Assembly: GCA_002127285.1 (NCBI GenBank)
Contig: NFUW01000002.1
Location: 706,744-770,743 of the forward strand
Source of the DNA: Chitinophagaceae bacterium IBVUCB1
GTDB lineage: Bacteria; Bacteroidota; Bacteroidia; Chitinophagales; Chitinophagaceae
Direction of reading: 5' to 3'
Length of the DNA stretch: 64,000 bases
The translations under genes and the position numbers were made by a program. Below are positions 45,005 to 53,052 of the stretch, piece after piece (positions within the stretch are counted from its first letter, which is position 1; each line of letters begins with the position of its first letter). The notes beneath the pieces were generated by a model. That model searched no databases and was not told the origin of the DNA. It was given only the letters and a program-made list of their open reading frames with translations.

Positions 45005-47059
45005 ATGTTATCGAAAGAATTATTGCTGAAAGCGTATCGCCTGATGATGACGGCGAAAGCGATGGCTGAAACATATGATGCCAACAGGCAAATCTGCAAA
45101 TACGTTCATAGTACATCTCGCGGACACGAGGCTATACAACTGGCTACGGGCTTTTTGCTGAAACCCTGCGACTATGTAAGCCCCTACTACAGAGACGAGA
45201 GCCTGATGCTGGGCATGGGCTACCGCCCCTACGAGCTGATGCTGCAATTACTGGCTAAAGCCGACGACCCCTTTACAGGCGGACGAGAATACTACAACCA
45301 CCCCAACATACGCCGAGAAAACTTTCCTAAAATAATACACCAAAGCAGTGCTACAGGTATGCAGGTAGTACCCACTACAGGCGTAGCACAAGGCATACAA
45401 TATATAGAAGACCAAAAACTGATAGACTACCCCACACCACCCGTAGTTGTTTGCTCGCTGGGCGATGGTAGTGTAACAGAGGGAGAGGTAGCAGAGGCAT
45501 TTCAGTTTGCCTGCCTGCATCAGTTGCCTGTTATATATCTGGTTCAAGATAATGATTGGGGTATCTCTGTAAGCAGCGATGAGGCGCGTACAATGGATGC
45601 CTACGAATATGCAGCCGGCTTTAAAGGCATGGAGCGTGTGCGTGTAAACGGCAGCGACTTTGAAGATGCCTATAAAACAATGGAATATACCATAGACTGG
45701 GTACGCAAAGAGCGCAAACCCATATTGGTACATGCCAAAGTACCCCTGTTAGGGCATCATACATCGGGGGTAAGAAAAGAATGGTATCGTACAGAGGAAG
45801 ACCTCTTTAAGCATAGCCTGAACGACCCCGGTCCTAAGCTGCGCAAAAAGCTGCTGGAAATAAAGGGCATTACAGAAGAGATGCTGGACAAAATAGAGGC
45901 AGAAGAATTGGCTTATGTGCAGAAAGAGTTTGAAAATGCCGTAGCAGCACCCGAACCAGACCCATCTACCGTAGCCGACCATGTTTTTGCACCTACCAAA
46001 GTAACAGAAGAAAAAGGTACAAGAACACCCGCAGGCAAAGACAAAGTAGTAATGGTAGATGCCGCCCTGCATGCCGTAGAAGAAATACTGCGCGACCATC
46101 CTGAAGCATTGTTTTACGGGCAAGACGTAGGCCGCCGTTTGGGTGGTGTGTTTCGTGAGGCAGCTACACTGGCAGATAAGTTTGGCGATAGCCGCGTGTT
46201 TAATACCGCTATACAGGAAGCATACATCATTGGCTCTACCGTAGGTATGAGTGCATTGGGTTTAAAGCCTATAGTAGAGGTTCAATTTGCAGATTATATC
46301 TATCCGGGTATCAATCAGTTAGTAACGGAAATAAGTAAGTCGTGCTACCTGACTTGTGGCAAATACCCCATCAGTTGTGTAATACGTGTACCCATAGGTG
46401 CTTATGGTGGCGGTGGCCCGTACCATAGTGGTAGTGTAGAGAGTACGCTGGCTACCATCAAGGGTATAAAGATAGCCTACCCGAGCAATGCCGCCGATAT
46501 GAAGGGGCTGATGAAAGCCGCTTTTTACGACCCCAATCCTGTCATCATGCTGGAGCATAAAGGGCTGTATTGGAGCAAAGTACCCGGCACGGACGAGGCT
46601 AAGACGGTAGAGCCTGAAAAGGATTATATACTGCCATTGGGAAAAGGTGCAGTAGTATTAGAAGCATCTGCCGAAGCGGTAGATAACGGCGAAAGTATGT
46701 GCATCATCACCTACGGTATGGGTGTGTACTGGGCAAAGAACGCCGCTAAACAATTTGAGGGGCAGGTAGAGGTAATAGACCTGCGCACTATCTATCCGCT
46801 TGACGAAGAACTGATATATAATACCGTACGCAAACACGGCAAATGCCTTGTACTGACAGAGGAGCAACTACGCAACTCATTTTGCGAGGCACTGGCAGGA
46901 CGTATAGCGCAAAACTGCTTTAAGCACTTGGATGCACCTGTACAAACGATGGGCGCGATGGACTTGCCTGCAGTACCCATGAATATGGGTTTAGAAGCCG
47001 CCATGCTGCCTAATGCAGATAAAGTAGCCGCTAAAATAGCAGAGATACTGGCGAGTTAG
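45005..47059 (+). CDS. Fused E1 alpha-beta 2-oxoacid dehydrogenase
   Basis: A 684-aa thiamine diphosphate enzyme with the alpha subunit (about 1-330) and beta subunit (about 345-684) in one chain, a common arrangement in Bacteroidota. The ThDP motif is GDGSVTEGEVAEAF...QDNDWGIS in the alpha part; the beta part contains LFYGQDVGRRLGGVFR and EVQFADYIYPGINQ. It decarboxylates a branched-chain or other 2-oxoacid for the E2/E3 complex. No E2 or E3 gene is in the window. Substrate cannot be fixed by eye. Confidence 0.9.
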   Translation: MLSKELLLKAYRLMMTAKAMAETYDANRQICKYVHSTSRGHEAIQLATGFLLKPCDYVSPYYRDESLMLGMGYRPYELMLQLLAKADDPFTGGREYYNHPNIRRENFPKIIHQSSATGMQVVPTTGVAQGIQYIEDQKLIDYPTPPVVVCSLGDGSVTEGEVAEAFQFACLHQLPVIYLVQDNDWGISVSSDEARTMDAYEYAAGFKGMERVRVNGSDFEDAYKTMEYTIDWVRKERKPILVHAKVPLLGHHTSGVRKEWYRTEEDLFKHSLNDPGPKLRKKLLEIKGITEEMLDKIEAEELAYVQKEFENAVAAPEPDPSTVADHVFAPTKVTEEKGTRTPAGKDKVVMVDAALHAVEEILRDHPEALFYGQDVGRRLGGVFREAATLADKFGDSRVFNTAIQEAYIIGSTVGMSALGLKPIVEVQFADYIYPGINQLVTEISKSCYLTCGKYPISCVIRVPIGAYGGGGPYHSGSVESTLATIKGIKIAYPSNAADMKGLMKAAFYDPNPVIMLEHKGLYWSKVPGTDEAKTVEPEKDYILPLGKGAVVLEASAEAVDNGESMCIITYGMGVYWAKNAAKQFEGQVEVIDLRTIYPLDEELIYNTVRKHGKCLVLTEEQLRNSFCEALAGRIAQNCFKHLDAPVQTMGAMDLPAVPMNMGLEAAMLPNADKVAAKIAEILAS

Positions 47060-47119
47060 TCATACAAATGAGCGTACAAATAACGTGAAATGGTTATATT
47101 GCATTACCAATATATCCTT

Positions 47120-47803
47120 ATGCGTTATTTATTGTCCTTATTGCTACTTACATTTCATCTTCAAGCCAATGCGCAGGAAGCATTAGCCTACATCACATTA
47201 GATGATTTTTTAAATAGCACCCCAACTCAACTGCCCGTTACTCCATCGCCCAGAAGTTTTAGCGATAATGAATGGGCAGGTGCAACACTCTACGATTTTA
47301 AAGGCGGTTCAGCTATTATTAATGAAGATTTGAAGCATCGCTGCTTTGCAATAGAGTATCACGACTCGTTGTTTATCAATTTGTATGGCACTATGGATGT
47401 AATGGGATATGCCAATGTAAAGGCACGTTTCGGCACTTACCTGTATTTTACCACCATTGCATCAAACCTGCCGCACCATCGCAGATACGTAGCCGTAAAC
47501 AGCAAAGGGCACGTTACTAACCAAGATGTAAAAAGAGATTACCTGAATGGAACAGGACTAATTGGTTATGGCATAGCCAGCACCATAATAGACAGCAAAC
47601 AAGAAGGACGCTATGCATCGAGCAAGCAGTTTACCTATCTGTACGGTTTACAGGAAGGAGAACTTTTTTTACTGACACCTGATATGATGGAAGAAATGCT
47701 GCGTGGCAGGCACGATTTATTGAGGCTATACGTTAGCAGTGGCTCGCCCGATAATGATGGGGCATATTACTTTTATCTTAGCAGGCTGTTTAATGTAGAA
47801 TAA
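47120..47803 (+). CDS. Secreted hypothetical protein
   Basis: A 227-aa protein with a signal peptide from ATG 47120 (MRYLLSLLLLTFHLQANAQ). The mature part begins YITLDDFLNSTPTQ and contains IGYGIASTIIDSKQ and YLYGLQEGELFLLTPDMM. No catalytic motif is recognised. It is the last gene before the large palindromic element and reads towards it. Confidence 0.65.
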   Translation: MRYLLSLLLLTFHLQANAQEALAYITLDDFLNSTPTQLPVTPSPRSFSDNEWAGATLYDFKGGSAIINEDLKHRCFAIEYHDSLFINLYGTMDVMGYANVKARFGTYLYFTTIASNLPHHRRYVAVNSKGHVTNQDVKRDYLNGTGLIGYGIASTIIDSKQEGRYASSKQFTYLYGLQEGELFLLTPDMMEEMLRGRHDLLRLYVSSGSPDNDGAYYFYLSRLFNVE

Positions 47804-47843
47804 TCTGCACGTAGCTATGCTCTCATTTTACAAAGATGTATTA

Positions 47844-48125
47844 CGCCCAAGTGCGCCCAAGCGCCCAAGCCCCATATTAGTTGGGCAGATGGGCAAAATG
47901 TGCAAGTGTATTATTTGCTCACGATGCTCATTATATTATTAGCGTGAGCAAAATGAGCATGGTGAGCGTTCACGCCTGTTCACGGCGTTCACGCTTTTAT
48001 ATCGTGAACAGCGTGAACGTATGAACGTGTTCGCGCTTGTTCGCGGTGTTCGTATATCCTTAGCGCGAACAAACGAACAAGACTGTAGCGTTGTAACACT
48101 GTAACACGCGCTACAGCGATACAGT
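47844..48125. repeat. Left arm of the nested palindromic element (arrays A-E)
   Basis: Five adjoining palindromic arrays, each made of direct words, a short AT-rich spacer, then inverted words. A (47844-47895): GCCCAA words, then TTGGGC. B (47916-47968): GCTCACG/TGCTCA, then TGAGC words. C (47968-48027): three GTTCACG-type words, spacer TTTATAT, then CGTGAAC words. D (48028-48081): GTTCGCG words, spacer TATATCCTTA, then GCGAAC words. E (48082-48125): CTGTA/GTAACAC words, then CTACAG. The arm is repeated inverted at 48454-48764. Confidence 0.85.
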
Positions 48126-48321
48126 AAAATTGCAGTAGTGATATAGACAACTTATTTAATTATCAAGCTATCACCAATAGTATCATACTCATACAGCCTT
48201 CTGTTGATAGTATCTATATATACCTAAGTATATATAATAAGTAAGATTATTATAAACATCAACAATACATATTAATAATAATAAATAGTAATTAACTAAG
48301 TAGTTAATCCAACTAACATCA
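48126..48321. other. AT-rich core of the palindromic element
   Basis: About 196 nt dominated by TA-rich sequence (runs such as CTATATATACC and TATATAATAAG around 48208-48243, and TAATAATAATAA around 48271-48283). No gene is supported. An AT-rich core between inverted word arrays is a layout seen at some replication origins, but no initiator boxes are recognised. Confidence 0.6.
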
Positions 48322-48425
48322 CGTCATTTCGACCAACGGGAGAAATCTCCTGACTATCAGTACAATAGCTATATCTATCAACATTGCAAACTTTCAGGAG
48401 ATACCTCTCTGCGTTCGGTATGACG
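48322..48425. repeat. REP-like inverted repeat in the core
   Basis: Begins CGTCATTTCGACC...AAATCTCCTG and ends with the imperfect reverse complement CAGGAGAT...GGTATGACG. This is a dispersed Bacteroidota-type intergenic repeat (TCATTTCGA...GAGAAATCTC). It seems to have inserted beside the AT-rich core, between the two arms. Confidence 0.7.
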
Positions 48426-48453
48426 GCAATAATTGAGCTATGATTAAAAGTAA

Positions 48454-48764
48454 GTGTAACACTGTAACACCTGTTACAGCGATACAGTGTTACAGTCTTG
48501 TTCGTTTGTTCGCGTTCAGGATATACGAACACCACGAACAAGTGCGAACAAACTCTGTTCATTCCATTCACGCTGTTCACGCGTTCACGCTACGAGGGTA
48601 TGAACACCGTGAACAGACGTGAACGCTCACTACGCTCATGTTGCTCACGCTAGTAAACGAATGAGCATCGTGAGCAAATGAGCAGCATGAACAAAAAAAC
48701 ACCTGCCGATCTGCCCAACTCATACAGAGCTTGGTCATTTGGGCAATTGGGCACACTTGGGCAT
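48454..48764. repeat. Right arm of the nested palindromic element (arrays E'-A')
   Basis: The same five arrays in reverse order and reverse complement: E' (48454-48495), D' (48497-48552), C' (48553-48625), B' (48624-48690), A' (48707-48764). By eye, D' matches the reverse complement of D at about 50 of 55 positions; C', B' and A' are clearly related but more diverged, with extra words in B' and A'. No protein-coding gene is supported in the whole span 47804-48815. Confidence 0.85.
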
Positions 48765-48765
48765 A

Positions 48766-48792
48766 AAAAAACCACACTTTGCAGCATGGTTT
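48766..48792 (-). terminator. Terminator for the TPR gene
   Basis: On the minus strand, AAACCA pairs with TGGTTT around a 12-nt loop, followed by a run of T. It abuts the outer end of array A'. Confidence 0.65.
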
Positions 48793-48815
48793 GTTACTAT
48801 CAGGTACGATTATGA

Positions 48816-49472
48816 TTATCCGGGTATTCTTGCCATATACTTAGCCATTTCTTTTACTTGGCTCACTATCTGCTCGTTGGTGGCTTTGCAGGCTTTGGCT
48901 TTGGCAAAATACATCTTCGCGCTTTTAAAGTCGCGGCGTTCCAGCAGCAGACTGCTAAGTTGCAGGTAGGCAGTGGCTTTGCTATCTTCATCGGGCAGGC
49001 CTACTTTGATGGCTTTGCGCATATTTTCCATCGCCTCTTTCTTATTACCTTTTTTGTAGGCTATGCTGCCCAATTGCAGGTAGGCAGTACCCTCATATTC
49101 TTTTTCGGGCATACCTGCAGCCAATCCTTTTTTCAAATCAGCCTCTGCTTTGTCAAGGTCTTCGCCCATGGTGCTGAAGTTTGCACGCAGCATGTAGTAA
49201 GACGAGCGCACGGGCTTGTATAGCAGGTTGGGGTATTTTACCTTATCCAGCAGCTTTTGCGCACCTTCCATATCGCCGTTTTCTACATAGCCCTGTATCA
49301 GCGTCATAGGCCCTATCATAAAGTGGGCAACTACCATCAGTATGGCTATCAGCATAGGTATCCAGCCTATCCACCACGTTACTTCCATGCCTACCCATAT
49401 ACCCAAACCTATCAATACCACTGCCAGCAGCAGGCGGTTGTTCACAACAAAACGGCGCAATGTACTCTTCAT
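48816..49472 (-). CDS. Membrane-anchored TPR protein
   Basis: A 218-aa protein with two N-terminal helices (about 14-31 and 33-55), followed by TPR-like helical repeats (about 60-205), e.g. YLQLGSIAYKKGNKKEAMENMRKA and AYLQLSSLLLERRDFKSAKMYF-type units. Such proteins act as scaffolds at the membrane. The function is unknown. It reads towards the palindromic element. Confidence 0.8.
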   Translation of the reverse strand: MKSTLRRFVVNNRLLLAVVLIGLGIWVGMEVTWWIGWIPMLIAILMVVAHFMIGPMTLIQGYVENGDMEGAQKLLDKVKYPNLLYKPVRSSYYMLRANFSTMGEDLDKAEADLKKGLAAGMPEKEYEGTAYLQLGSIAYKKGNKKEAMENMRKAIKVGLPDEDSKATAYLQLSSLLLERRDFKSAKMYFAKAKACKATNEQIVSQVKEMAKYMARIPG

Positions 49473-49607
49473 ATATACTTTGTATAGCGGCTGCGAAGTT
49501 AAATATTATCTGCAAATGGGGTGTGGCTTTCCTTGCAATTAAGTTTTTATTGCAACAAACAGGATAGAATGATGTTTTATGTAATACTCAAAAAGCCAGG
49601 TAAGTAA

Positions 49608-49982
49608 TCACAGTTCTTCTTCCCGCTCCAGCATCAAAATACAGTGCTGTGGTACTATGTAGTATTTCTCTGCCTCATATACCACCTCTGTACTGCCGTT
49701 TATCAGGAATATTGCCAGGTCGCCCTCTTGTGCCTGCAAGGGTATGTATTTTACCTTTTCCTGTGGTTCTTTCCATGTTTCGGCGTCTTCCTGCACGGCA
49801 GGTATCGGAAAGCCGGGGCCTGTTTTTATAATATAGCCTTGCTGTACTTTTTCCTTCTCGTGCACACCGGGTGGCAGATACAAGCCACTGCCTGTTCTTT
49901 CTTCGGGCTTATTTGGTTTTATCAATACCCTATCGCCTACTATTATCAGCTTTTTCCACTTGTTGCCCGTTATGCTTACCAT
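49608..49982 (-). CDS. GroES-like co-chaperone family protein
   Basis: A 124-aa protein from ATG 49982. The GroES-like barrel starts at IVGDRVLIKPNKPEERTGSG and continues through EKVQQGYIIKTGPG; the end VPQHCILMLE is similar to the last GroES strand. It is longer than a normal GroES (about 95 aa), with a loop containing PIPAVQEDAETWKEPQEK. No groEL gene is adjacent. It is probably a divergent paralogue, with unknown chaperonin partner. Confidence 0.85.
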   Translation of the reverse strand: MVSITGNKWKKLIIVGDRVLIKPNKPEERTGSGLYLPPGVHEKEKVQQGYIIKTGPGFPIPAVQEDAETWKEPQEKVKYIPLQAQEGDLAIFLINGSTEVVYEAEKYYIVPQHCILMLEREEEL

Positions 49983-50019
49983 ATTAGTATAATGTATTGA
50001 GTTTTTAAAAAAAGCGATG

Positions 50020-50027
50020 CAAAAATA
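50020..50027 (-). promoter_or_regulatory. -7 box TATTTTTG for the GroES-like gene
   Basis: Minus-strand exact TAnnTTTG, 37 nt from the ATG at 49982. Confidence 0.5.
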
Positions 50028-50064
50028 CAGCATTCTCCATCATACTCCATGCAGCTATAAAAGC

Positions 50065-50072
50065 TACCTTTG
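50065..50072 (+). promoter_or_regulatory. -7 box TACCTTTG for the methyltransferase-PAP2 pair
   Basis: Exact TAnnTTTG, 12 nt from the ATG at 50085. Confidence 0.55.
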
Positions 50073-50084
50073 CGCATAGCGTTT

Positions 50085-50822
50085 ATGGAACAAAAAGACT
50101 GGTTTGAAACTTGGTTTGGTTCGCCTTATTACAAAATATTATATAAGCATAGGGACGAACCCGAAGCGCAGGCATTTATAGAAAAGCTGCTGGGCTATCT
50201 GCAACCACCCGCAGGCTGCAAGATGCTGGATATAGCCTGTGGCGATGGTCGTTATGCCCGCCAGTTGGCAGGGCATGGGTACGATGTTACGGGTATAGAC
50301 CTGTCGCTGCACCATATAGAGATAGCTAAGGAATACGAAGCAGATAACCTGCATTTTTATGTACACGATATGCGGATGCCTGCGTATATCAATTACTTCA
50401 ATTATGCTTTCAATTTCTTTACAAGCTTCGGCTATTTTGCACACGACAGAGACCACCTGCTGGCTGCCAAGTCGTTTGCCCGCAGCCTGCAAAAAGGCGG
50501 CACACTGGTAATAGACTATCTGAATGCCGTAAACGTGATGCAGCACCTTGTACCCCAAGATACATTGGTGCGTGGCAGCTATACATTCCACATCAACAGG
50601 CGTGTAGAGCGCAGGCATTTTATCAAAGACATCCGCTTTACAGATGCCGATAACAAACCCCGACATTATACAGAAAGCGTTGCGGCTTTTGAACTGGCAG
50701 ATTTCATTAAGATGTTCGGCACGGCGGGCTTATCTTTAGTACATACTTTCGGCGATTATAAGTTGCAAGCCTTTGATGCAGCTACATCGCCCCGTTTGAT
50801 AATGGTATTTAAAAAACAATAG
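50085..50822 (+). CDS. Class I SAM-dependent methyltransferase
   Basis: A 245-aa enzyme from ATG 50085. SAM-binding motif I is MLDIACGDGRYARQLA (about 47-62), followed by VTGIDLSLHHIEIA and, further on, GGTLVIDYLN. The substrate is unknown. Its stop overlaps the GTG start of the PAP2 phosphatase gene, so the two are coupled. Confidence 0.88.
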   Translation: MEQKDWFETWFGSPYYKILYKHRDEPEAQAFIEKLLGYLQPPAGCKMLDIACGDGRYARQLAGHGYDVTGIDLSLHHIEIAKEYEADNLHFYVHDMRMPAYINYFNYAFNFFTSFGYFAHDRDHLLAAKSFARSLQKGGTLVIDYLNAVNVMQHLVPQDTLVRGSYTFHINRRVERRHFIKDIRFTDADNKPRHYTESVAAFELADFIKMFGTAGLSLVHTFGDYKLQAFDAATSPRLIMVFKKQ

Positions 50823-51430
50823 TGCAGGAACTGCTGAAAACATTGCTCGGTTGGGACTACGCGGCATGGTATTACCTCAATACCGTGTGGCACAACGATG
50901 TGCTCGATGCCATTGTACCCTATCTGCGCAACCAGTGGACGTGGGCACCACTCTACCTGTTTCTGCTCTTGTTTATGACTATCAACTTCGGGCGAAAGGG
51001 AGTGATGTGGTGTGTGTTCTTCCTGCTCACATTCGCCATAGCCGACCAGCTAAGCGCGTCGCTCATAAAGCCCTACGTACACCGCTTGCGCCCGTGCAAC
51101 AATCCGTATCTGCAACAATTCGTACACCTGTTGGTGCCTTGTGGCAGTGGATATAGCTTTCCATCGTCTCATGCAGCCAATCACTTTGCATTGGCTGTAT
51201 TCGGCTCTATCACATGGCAGCGGCATGGCAAGTGGATATGGCCTGCATCGCTATTGTGGGCAACCAGCGTAGCCTATGCGCAGGTATATGTGGGTGTACA
51301 CTTTCCGCTGGATGTTGTGTGCGGTGGCATATTAGGTGCACTGGCAGGCATCCTTACAGCCAAGGTGTATAACAAAGTATATGGGCTGACTAAGAAAGAA
51401 AAAACGGAGACTATTGCCTCCGTCCGTTGA
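50822..51430 (+). CDS. PAP2-family membrane phosphatase
   Basis: A 202-aa protein with five or six helices. The three phosphatase motifs are KPYVHRLRP, SFPSSHAANHF and VGVHFPLDVVCG. It may act on undecaprenyl diphosphate or phosphatidic acid/phosphatidylglycerol phosphate. The start is GTG at 50822, overlapping the stop of the methyltransferase gene (TAGTG). Its 3' end overlaps the converging DUF4476 gene by 20 nt. Confidence 0.9.
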   Translation: MQELLKTLLGWDYAAWYYLNTVWHNDVLDAIVPYLRNQWTWAPLYLFLLLFMTINFGRKGVMWCVFFLLTFAIADQLSASLIKPYVHRLRPCNNPYLQQFVHLLVPCGSGYSFPSSHAANHFALAVFGSITWQRHGKWIWPASLLWATSVAYAQVYVGVHFPLDVVCGGILGALAGILTAKVYNKVYGLTKKEKTETIASVR

Positions 51431-52196
51431 TGTAGTTATTAAACTCGTCCTTACTACTGTTGAAGGAGAATTCGCTTTCCAGCTTCCAGTAGTCGCGCTT
51501 GTCTATCACATTATCATATCCCCATTTAGCTACTTCCAGCTTGGTGCTTTCAAAGCTCAACCACGATAATATGGTGCGCATCTGCTCGGTAGTATATCGC
51601 CTGTCTTGCAATACGTTTTGTATCAGTTTTTGTTTATCGCTATCGCCTATGCGCTCATCCACACGCCTTTTCAGGTCGTTCATATCTTGTTGTGTCCAGC
51701 TACGGCTGTTTCTATGCCTGTCATATACATCGTCCCTATCGTTCCAACGGTCATCTCTGCGGTCGTTCCATCTGTCATCACGTCTATCATCTCTGCGGTC
51801 ATCGCGCCTGTCGTCCCATCTGTCATCCCTGCGGTCGTCATAAGTATCATCAATAAATTCTACCTGTGTATATAATTGATTGTTGCGTGTATCGTATTCA
51901 AAATCAGTAATAGTACCTGCCGATATACGGATGCTGCCGTTATAGACAACCCTTGCCTTACCACCCCTGCCATTGCTATAGGGTGTGTAGCGGTAAATCT
52001 TAATAAAGTGACGACCTGCAGGCAAATCGCCGATGGTAATAGAGCGTCCTTGCTTGTCGTAATACCTGTCGTTGAGCGATACCGCCAACCTGCTATCATC
52101 GCTAAGGCGTACACGAATGATGCTGCGCCTTGCCTGTGCAGATACCTGTGCTATACTTAGTACTGCCAGTAATACAAATAGTAATATTCTTTTCAT
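51411..52196 (-). CDS. DUF4476 secreted protein with Arg-Asp repeat
   Basis: A 261-aa protein with a signal peptide (MKRILLFVLLAVLSIAQVSAQ). An N-terminal beta-rich domain (about 22-115) is followed by a low-complexity linker made of repeats such as DDRRDDRWDDRR and WNDRRDDRW (about 125-160). The DUF4476 domain (about 165-255) contains KLIQNVLQDRRYTTEQM and ILSWLSFESTKLEVAKW. Function is unknown; DUF4476 proteins are common in Bacteroidota. Confidence 0.85.
   Translation of the reverse strand: MKRILLFVLLAVLSIAQVSAQARRSIIRVRLSDDSRLAVSLNDRYYDKQGRSITIGDLPAGRHFIKIYRYTPYSNGRGGKARVVYNGSIRISAGTITDFEYDTRNNQLYTQVEFIDDTYDDRRDDRWDDRRDDRRDDRRDDRWNDRRDDRWNDRDDVYDRHRNSRSWTQQDMNDLKRRVDERIGDSDKQKLIQNVLQDRRYTTEQMRTILSWLSFESTKLEVAKWGYDNVIDKRDYWKLESEFSFNSSKDEFNNYINGRRQ
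51735..51840. repeat. Short tandem repeats coding the Arg-Asp linker
   Basis: Direct repeats built on TCTGCGGTC, TCGTCCCATC and CATCTGTCATC units, 9-15 nt in size, inside the DUF4476 gene. They encode the RDDR/DDRW linker and could change length by slippage. Confidence 0.6.
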
Positions 52197-52275
52197 AAAA
52201 TACAGATTAGATTGTTGATTCATCAAATTCAACAGCCGTGCCAAAACTACTGATTAGTATAATAGCTATTTCAAT

Positions 52276-53016
52276 TTAAGGCTTTATTAACAAGGCACAC
52301 AATATGCCTGTGCTTACGGCTGCATTCAGGCTCTCTGCCCCACCCCTGCGTGGTATGGTTATTTTACGAGTAGCAAGCTTCATTAGATCGGCAGATATAC
52401 CTTTCGATTCGTTGCCTATTACCAATATGCCTTCAGTGGCATTTGTCAGCCCATATACATCTTCACCATTCAATGCAGCAGCATATACAGGCATGGTTGT
52501 ATTGCTTACAAAAGATAATATATCGGCAGTATGCAATTGCACACGCAAATGCCCGCCCATAGCAGCCTGTATCACTTTGGGGTTGTAATAATCCACACTA
52601 TCGGGGCTGGCTACTATATGGCGTATGCCAAACCAATCGGCGATACGGATGATAGTACCCATATTGCCGGGGTCTTGCAGGGTATCTAATGCTATGCACC
52701 ATTCGCCTGTTGGTAGTTGCTTGTTTTCATTATCCCAATGTACTACCAGCAACACCTCGTTGGCTGTTTGCAATTGCGATACGCTTTGCAGTTCTGCCTC
52801 TGTTACTGCCGTTACGCTTGCTTCCTGATGGCGTTTTATCAGTGATTTATTTTGCCCCAGCCAATCTTCCGTAGCTACAATATGTTGTATATCAGCATCG
52901 GCAGCCAGCCATTCACGGGCTATTTTATCGCCCTCTACCACGAAAACCCCATGCTCCACCCTATATTTTTGCTGCGATAATGACCGAATATATTTATTTT
53001 GCGCCTTGGATAACAT
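52276..53016 (-). CDS. TrmH/SpoU family RNA methyltransferase
   Basis: A 246-aa SPOUT enzyme from ATG 53016 (MLSKAQNKYIRSLSQQKYR). The substrate-binding N-terminus contains FVVEGDKIAREWL. The SPOUT core contains LDTLQDPGNMGTIIRIADWFG, ILVIGNESKGIS and IPRRGGAESLNAAVSTGILC, the three conserved TrmH motifs. It probably 2'-O-methylates rRNA or tRNA. A -7 box lies 6 nt before the ATG. Confidence 0.93.
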   Translation of the reverse strand: MLSKAQNKYIRSLSQQKYRVEHGVFVVEGDKIAREWLAADADIQHIVATEDWLGQNKSLIKRHQEASVTAVTEAELQSVSQLQTANEVLLVVHWDNENKQLPTGEWCIALDTLQDPGNMGTIIRIADWFGIRHIVASPDSVDYYNPKVIQAAMGGHLRVQLHTADILSFVSNTTMPVYAAALNGEDVYGLTNATEGILVIGNESKGISADLMKLATRKITIPRRGGAESLNAAVSTGILCALLIKP

Positions 53017-53022
53017 ATACGG

Positions 53023-53030
53023 CAAAACTA
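53023..53030 (-). promoter_or_regulatory. -7 box TAGTTTTG abutting the TrmH-type gene start
   Basis: Minus-strand exact TAnnTTTG, 6 nt from the ATG at 53016. A leaderless mRNA is suggested. Confidence 0.5.
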
Positions 53031-53052
53031 ATTAATTGTCCCAACCTGATAT

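Noticed and set aside
47844-48764. CRISPR array
   Set aside because: The words are 6-8 nt, palindromic and unevenly spaced. There are no identical 23-40-nt repeats, unique equal-length spacers or cas genes.
48296-48777. Small frames of 60-94 codons in the large palindromic element
   Set aside because: They run through inverted repeats on both strands, with low-complexity peptides and no start signals. The symmetry of the DNA explains them.
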